Both the position numbers and the translations under genes were made by a program. From Pycnopodia helianthoides (lineage: Eukaryota; Echinodermata; Asteroidea; Forcipulatida; Asteriidae): DNA of 64,000 nt. The DNA is taken from the NCBI GenBank assembly GCA_032158295.1, contig CM063251.1, positions 9,525,016 through 9,589,015 on the forward strand. The letters run 5' to 3'. Under the pieces are notes generated by a model. It worked only from the letters and a program-made list of their open reading frames with translations, had not been told where the DNA came from and ran no database searches. Positions 58,643-64,000 of this stretch are shown here, in pieces (positions within the stretch are counted from its first letter, which is position 1; each line of letters starts with the position of its first letter).

Positions 58643-58795
58643 TTAGGCGAGGTTTGCAGTGACACCATGTTAAATCTCTTTTGAAGACGATCAGAGCATA
58701 CTGATCGAAACGTTGAGTCGTTAACCACAGGTTCTATTCAGAACCAACACTACTCGAAAGAGATTTAACATGGTGTCACCGCAAACCTCTCCTAA
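58643..58795. mobile_element. 153-bp MITE-like element
   Basis: The ends TTAGGCGAGGTTTGCAGTGA and their inverse at about 58757-58795 pair over some 36 bp with a few mismatches (accatgttaaatctctttt). The interior contains 'gatcgaaacgttgagtcgtt'. Confidence 0.75.
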
Positions 58796-58862
58796 TTATA
58801 ATTACACCATGCAAAGCTTTAAATCCTACTAACAAAAATATTATTACCTCTTTTACTATTAC

Positions 58863-58964
58863 GGGAATAAAAGGGTGGTAGTGACGCGGTCTTAACCGGC
58901 CGTTTAAAACCGGCAGGGTCGTTGCCGTGTGATAAAGGACCGAGCAGAATACTCTTTTATTCCC
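58863..58964. mobile_element. Diverged GGGAATAA palindrome
   Basis: The ends GGGAATAAAAG and CTTTTATTCCC and the flank 'cataaatgccctttttgtta' relate it to 36317-36463 and 40726-40940. The centre carries 'ccggcagggtcgttgccgtg', shared with 41430-41480. Confidence 0.7.
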
Positions 58965-59010
58965 ATTCATAAATGCCCTTTTTGTTAAAAAGCGTAATAT
59001 TGTTGGAAAA

Positions 59011-59752
59011 TGTCAAGTAATAAACCACAAGGGAAACTGACTGGGTAAATTTAAAATAGTATGGGGGTTGAACAAATAAAAATTGACTAGAGCGGGATTT
59101 GAACCAACGACCTCCGGATTAACGTACCGGCGCTCTACCAACTGAGCTATCTAGCCCTATATTGGCGGTCTCCCTATTTTGTCAATATCTTTGTTCGGGG
59201 GTACCAGTCAGAAGCCATACAACCGTTAACTGCCGTGTAGCCAGGGATCACACCCAAGTTTACGATACAACCTGGGAAGCAGCAACCACGAGATCACCTT
59301 GAGGGGATGCGACTTTTTCAATTTAAATGTCAAGTAATAAACCACAAGGGAAACTGACTGGGTAAATTTCAAATAGTATGGAGGTTGAACAAAGAAAAAT
59401 TGACTAGAGCGGGATTTGAACCAACGACATCCGGATTAACGTACCGGCGCTCTTTCAACTGAGCCATCTATATCTAGCCCTATATTGGCGGTCTTCCTAT
59501 TTTGTCAATATCTTTGTTCGGGGGTGCCAGTCAGAAGCCATACAACCGTTAACTGCCGTGTAGCCAGGGACCACACCCAAGTTTACGATACAACCTGGGA
59601 AGCAGCAGCCACGGGATCACCTTGAGGGGATGCGACTTTTTCAATTTAAATGTCAAGTAATAAACCACAAGGGAAACTGACTGGGTAAATTTCAAATAGT
59701 ATGGGGGTTGAACAAAGAAAAATTGACTAGAGTGGGATTTGAACCAACGAAA
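59011..59752 (-). repeat. Tandem array of the tRNA-derived SINE (period 317-323 bp, 2.3 units)
   Basis: Unit starts (tgtcaagtaataaaccacaa) at 59011, 59328 and 59651. Minus-strand tRNA-like heads are at 59083-59156, 59399-59477 and a truncated one at 59721-59752. The second head carries a short internal duplication ('atctatatctagcc'). The same family occurs singly at 2.6 and 3.1 kb. Confidence 0.9.
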
Positions 59753-60224
59753 ATCTTTTGTTGGAAAATCTCAACTTTTCTGTTAACTATCATTTCCTGT
59801 CACGTCCTCGAGCCCTGTTTAGCGAGGATATACATGCCACGCTCAATAGCTGTGCGTACGCCCGCGTCATAACACTAACATGTTTTTAGATTGAATACTA
59901 GTACATGTATGTTGATTGCGTTTCACGTAAATTAGCGCCTGCGTATACAGGCATGCAACTGTAACTTCACCAAAAAAGAGGAAATTACCCAATTTCACTG
60001 ATTTTGTAGTGTTTTTCAATTTTGAATGGTAAAACTGAGAATAAAAAAAGGAAATCAGCTGATCCGAGGAAAAGTTGCATGCCTGGTATAACCTTGCGCG
60101 CCACAGGTGTGTTTAAACACTTCTAGCCGTGCATTATCATCCGTTTATAACCGGCCACGTGACACTCTTTCCACCAAGCAGAATGGATAAACTCTCCAAG
60201 GTATTTATGAATAGTTTTTAACCA
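59753..60224. other. Unassigned sequence
   Basis: No gene. 60185-60215 ('actctccaaggtatttatga') resembles the inverted-repeat arm at 39565-39590, so it may be another relic of that family. Confidence 0.4.
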
Positions 60225-60512
60225 TTATTGAAATGTATTTATCAACTACCAGAAACCACAACCCACTCTTGCTTCAAAACCGCCATCCAAGACCAACTGC
60301 CACCAAAAGTCATTCTTCCCAAACACAGCAAGAGACTGGATTCAGCTACCATACTCCCACCAGTACCCTAGACACCACTAAGTTTCATAAAGTCCTTACA
60401 TCTGCTGCGCCCAAAACACACGAGTAATACCCACTCAATCTCAAATTTTGCATTGAGTGTTGCTCCACCTGGAGCTCAAGAGCATCAATTATTAATCAAG
60501 ATCAAGATCATG
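60225..60512 (+). pseudogene. 3' end of a non-LTR retrotransposon
   Basis: A C-terminal RT motif, SFFPNTARDWIQL, reads at about 60310-60350 in one frame and LDTTKFHKVLTSAAP in another. It is followed by a stop and a 3' tail ending in atcaagatcaagatca. This 'SFFP.T..DW..L' plus hexanucleotide tail is typical of RTE/CR1-like elements; 5'-truncated. Confidence 0.7.
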
Positions 60513-60539
60513 CCAGGGTTAACGTTAGACGGAAATTCA

Positions 60540-60700
60540 CATTAGACCCATGCCATTGGCCATTATTATGATTACGAAGGACTCCCTCTGTCTGGCACTA
60601 TTTAAAAAAAATCAACTATGCCATATGACATGGGGCTAGGTTAAACACTTGTTCACAGTCCTCTTTTTTTAGGGTGTGGGTAAAAGTTGGAATTCCCTGA
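60540..60700 (+). mobile_element. Gypsy 3'-end remnant
   Basis: Shares 'attggccatta', 'gaaggactccctctgtctgg' and 'cagtcctcttttttt' with 34365-34480, indicating a second copy of the same LTR-element 3' region without the rest. 60701-61132 shows no further feature except a short (TA)n at about 61003-61014. Confidence 0.65.
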
Positions 60701-61245
60701 TCTGTTGAAATGGTCGGAACTCAAAATATAATGTACACTATTTTTCAAGAATTAACAATAGAGGCAGCCGGAAATCAATTTACATGTAAATAAGCGTTTG
60801 TCATGGATGTCAGACAACTCGTCCAGCGGACAACTGAACGGTTTGTCTGTTCAAACGTAAGACAACTTGACTTTTGATGAGACAAGTGCTGACATTGACA
60901 ACTCGACGGGTGGATGGTAAATCCTTGTCATGGCAGAAGATTCGAGTGACACAGTCGTGCAGCTTACCACAAATGGGTCCCTTCAGCACGAGGAGACGAT
61001 CATATATATATATATTGTGTACTGACTGGGCACGCACGGGCATACCACGGGGCAAGGTGAGCTCGCAGACTATATTTAATTTGGGCGTCTGTTTAATGAA
61101 TGTGTATTATTAATTTAAACTTATTTATCTTTTTATAACCCTGTATTTTTTTTTTTGTAGTGTTGTGCCAGTGAAGTGTAATAATTTATTAAATAAAAGA
61201 AAGTAAATAAAAATAAATCTTTGGAACATTCATTCATAAAAACTG

Positions 61246-61345
61246 NNNNNNNNNNNNNNNNNNNNNNNNNNNNNNNNNNNNNNNNNNNNNNNNNNNNNNN
61301 NNNNNNNNNNNNNNNNNNNNNNNNNNNNNNNNNNNNNNNNNNNNN
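61246..61345. other. Assembly gap, 100 N
   Basis: Exactly 100 undetermined bases, the usual placeholder for a gap of unknown size. It removes the C-terminal part and 3' end of the element at 61346-64000. Confidence 0.99.
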
Positions 61346-63882
61346 TTTTTGGATGGCTGTAGTGGGGCGAGATGAGAAGAGGGGTTTTATCGGAGGTGTT
61401 AAATAATAAGATGGGAGGTGATAGTGCGTTGACGAGAGTTTGTGGAGGTACGGTCTAGGGTTTTTCGAATTTTTCCCAATTTTGAATATTCCTAAGGATG
61501 CGGCGCGAGAGATTTTCTTGATGTGTTCTTTCATAGTGGCGGCATTATCAACTATAACCCCGAGGTCCCTTGCAGAAGTGGAAGGAGTGATGCGCACACC
61601 ATCAATGATCAGATCTGGTGATGGATTTCTTTTACGAAACTGTGACGCGATATGGATCACCTCAGTTTTCCCACCATTCAGCAGAAGACTATTCTGACTC
61701 GACCAGGACTTCACATCAGTAATGCAATGCTCAAGGATTGAAGCTCCAGATGCAAGTTCATTTTGTTTCAAGACGATGTACAATTGGGTATCATCAGCAT
61801 ACATTGTGTGATTAACACCCGGATGAGCAGATATAGTGTCAGATATAGAACCAGTATACATGGCAAAGTAAAGCGGCCCCATTACTGATCCTTGTGGAAC
61901 TCCCCAAGAAAGGGGGTACTCATCTCCCATAGTACCATTAACCACTACGATTTGTTTTCTGTCTATGAGGTAGGAGGTAAGCCAGCTAAGGGCCGTTCCG
62001 TCTATGCCATAAGACTGCTGAAAGCACCGAGTGATCTTTTTGTGGTCGATGGAATCGAATGCTGAAGAGTAGTCGAGAAGAACAAGGATGACTTCCTTAT
62101 CAACTGCCAGAAGGATGTCGTTGTAGACTCTAGTAAGAGCCGTCTCTGTCGAGTGATTTGCACGGTATGCCGCTTGCATGGCTGGAAACAGGTTGTGCTC
62201 TCGAAGATAAGCACGCAGTTGATTGTCAACAATCTTTTCCAAGATCTTTGAGAGGAACATCAGGTTGGCAATAGGTCTATAACCGGCAAGGTCATCAGGA
62301 TCCTGGAGAGATTTCTTTGGAACAGGTGTTATGTGAGAAGTTTTGAAAATACATGGGACTATTCCAGTTGACAATGACAGGTTGATAACCCGAGTGATGA
62401 GGGGCAACATCTCATCGAGGCAGGTCTTGACAAGCCAAGTCGGGGCTGGGTCCAGGCGACAAGACTTGGACGGGCTTTGCTTGATGGCCCTCCTTACGAC
62501 ATCCTCAGACACCGTTTGGAATTCTGAAAACCTGGCCTGCAGCTGGAGTTTTGTTGAACCTTCCTCAGACATTGACTGGCTACTAAGTTTGTTCACAATG
62601 CTCTGGGCTTTACTGTAGAAGAACATTCCAAAGTCATTAGCCAGTTTCTTGTCTGAGTCATGCTTCGGCAAGGTTCGGGATGATGATTGAGTGGAAAGTC
62701 TGTGTACGAATTGAAAGAGCCCTTTGTTGTTGAGCTGTTCAATTTCCTGCTTCATATATTGCGATTTCGATTGGAATAGAGTCTTGCTGTAGGATCTGCA
62801 CGCTTCTTTGTATAGTTCTTTGTCGATCATCAATCCAGTTTTCGCTGAACGACGCTCTGCACGACGTTTTTGGCGTTTGGATTCTGCCACATTGTCATCG
62901 TACCAAGGTGCAAATGGTCTTTGGGATACCTGGATAGTCTTCTCGGGAGCATGACTGTCCATCAGTTCCTGAAGTACAGTGTTAACTTGCACTGCGAGTT
63001 CAGATGGACATGATTTGCTGGGTAACGCCGACATGGATTTACGTAAGTCTGCGCAAAACTGGTCCAAATTTATATCTTTCACCTTACAACATTTAATCAG
63101 TTCCTTGGGACACTGTGAACGAGCAAAATTAACTGAACAGACAACAGCCTTGTGATCGGAAGGTAGTCCTGAGACACATGACGTATCAAGTAGAGGATGT
63201 CCATCTTTCCTGGTGATCACAAGGTCAAGGGTGTGTCCGGCTTGATGCGTAACATCACAGACATGTTGTTGAAGTCTAGCAGGATGTCGGAAAACATCTT
63301 TGAGTCTTTGTTGGAGACATTATCAACTTGAATGTTGAAATCTCCAATCAGAAGTGGCTGATGTTTGTCTGATGTTACCAGCTCTAAAAAGGAGGTGAAT
63401 TCGCGAGCAAATCCATCAAAGGTAAGTTTGTTTTTGGAGGATGGGGGTGGTCGATAGATAGCACTCAGTCTGAAAACAGTGGAGGGTGTTGTCCACACTG
63501 TAAAATTCATAAGCTCAAACGATGGGAAGGCAGGAGTGTCATTTGCAGAGATTTTCAGACCCAAGCGATAGATAACGCATATTCCTCCTCCCCGGGTTTG
63601 CCTATGTGCATGTGTCACACAGAAGTTGGGTAGTGTTGTGTTGATATCAGCTATGATATGATCATCGTGATAGTCTCCCCTGAGCCATGACTCGGTGATG
63701 ATCATGATATCTACATTGTTGTCTAATATGAAGTCACATATATCTGTTGTCTTATTGTTCAAGGAGCGGGCATTCCAATGCCCTATGTTGACACAATCAT
63801 TTTGAGATTGGTTACGTGATGATGGTGGAGAGTTCACTTTTGATGGGGCACCAGAAGATGGGACATGAATTTGGATCAACAC
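61346..63882 (-). CDS. Endonuclease-reverse transcriptase of the second CR1/L2-like element (partial)
   Basis: The endonuclease is 63217-63882 (NIGHWNARSLNNKTTDICDF, ITESWLRGDY, SAIYRPPPSSKNKL, GDFNIQVDN). Its second part and the RT are one open frame from 63220 (SGLPSDHKAVV, SKSCRLDPAPTW, YRPIANLMFLSKILEKIV, LLDYSSAFDSIDHKK, WGVPQGSVMGPLYFAMYTG, catalytic Y-A-D-D near 61797). The two segments meet at 63217-63220 with one frame change. Another frame change near 61450 scrambles the sequence just before the gap. The listed 63882 start is GTG, so the true ATG is further upstream or outside. Confidence 0.85.
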
Positions 63883-64000
63883 TCGTTCCCGAGTCTGATG
63901 ATGTCTTGGAAGTCTGGTCTGGGGTTCAATGACAGAAATTCAAGGGCTTGCACTGGTGCGCCTGCCACCTCTCTTTCCACGTTTCCTCCATCTCTTCCTT
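61346..64000 (-). mobile_element. Second CR1/L2-like non-LTR retrotransposon, cut by gap and window end
   Basis: Same protein family as the 12-15 kb element but clearly diverged. Minus strand, 5' end beyond or near the window end and 3' end lost in the gap. Endonuclease and RT frames are much better preserved than in the first element. Confidence 0.85.

Noticed and set aside
61133..61245. Continuation of the L2-like RT across the gap
   Set aside because: The apparent continuity comes from reading through 100 N; the sequence beyond has no RT similarity.

Overview
The window is eukaryotic. It has GT-AG introns with frame-consistent exons, no operons and no bacterial-type genes, and it is dominated by metazoan retroelements: CR1/L2-type and Jockey-like non-LTR elements, a Penelope-like element, a Gypsy LTR element, DIRS elements with a tyrosine recombinase, tRNA-derived SINEs and many inverted-repeat DNA elements. 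Two paralogous death-domain genes and this repeat mix suggest a marine invertebrate deuterostome (echinoderm, hemichordate or cephalochordate). That is an inference; I cannot name the species.

Layout. Positions 1-3730 hold the last four coding exons of a + strand host gene, probably an extended short-chain dehydrogenase/epimerase-like protein, with two tRNA-derived SINEs in its last intron. About 3.7-8.9 kb is 3'UTR and gene-free DNA. From about 8.9 to 30.4 kb (copy A) and again from about 44.6 to 58.2 kb (copy B) the same series of homologous blocks occurs. It is an old local segmental duplication, and each copy carries a minus-strand death-domain gene.

Copy A has been inflated by insertions absent from B: an L2/CR1-like element (11.9-15.2 kb), a DIRS element (17.9-22.1 kb) with a 257-bp miniature relative beside it, a TTAA-flanked MITE (23.4-23.8 kb), a Penelope-like element that switches strand (26.2-28.7 kb), and a Gypsy element (30.4-34.5 kb). 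Copy B carries an expanded 40-bp minisatellite (45.5-46.0 kb) and a Jockey-like element lacking its 3' end (46.1-49.0 kb).

Between the copies, 34.5-41.3 kb is a nest of palindromes: a 1.56-kb foldback, a roughly 4.6-kb inverted-repeat structure capped by GGGAATAA palindromes, an 8-bp-TSD (hAT-like) MITE and a TTAA MITE. It is followed by a decayed DIRS/Ngaro-like element (41.6-44.0 kb). The right end (58.4-64 kb) holds more SINEs, short retroelement 3' remnants, a 100-N assembly gap and a second L2/CR1-like element running off the window.

Most protein-coding capacity here is selfish DNA, nearly all of it broken by stops and frameshifts. The supported host genes are the dehydrogenase-like gene end and the two death-domain genes, which I assembled from exons whose reading phases agree at every junction.
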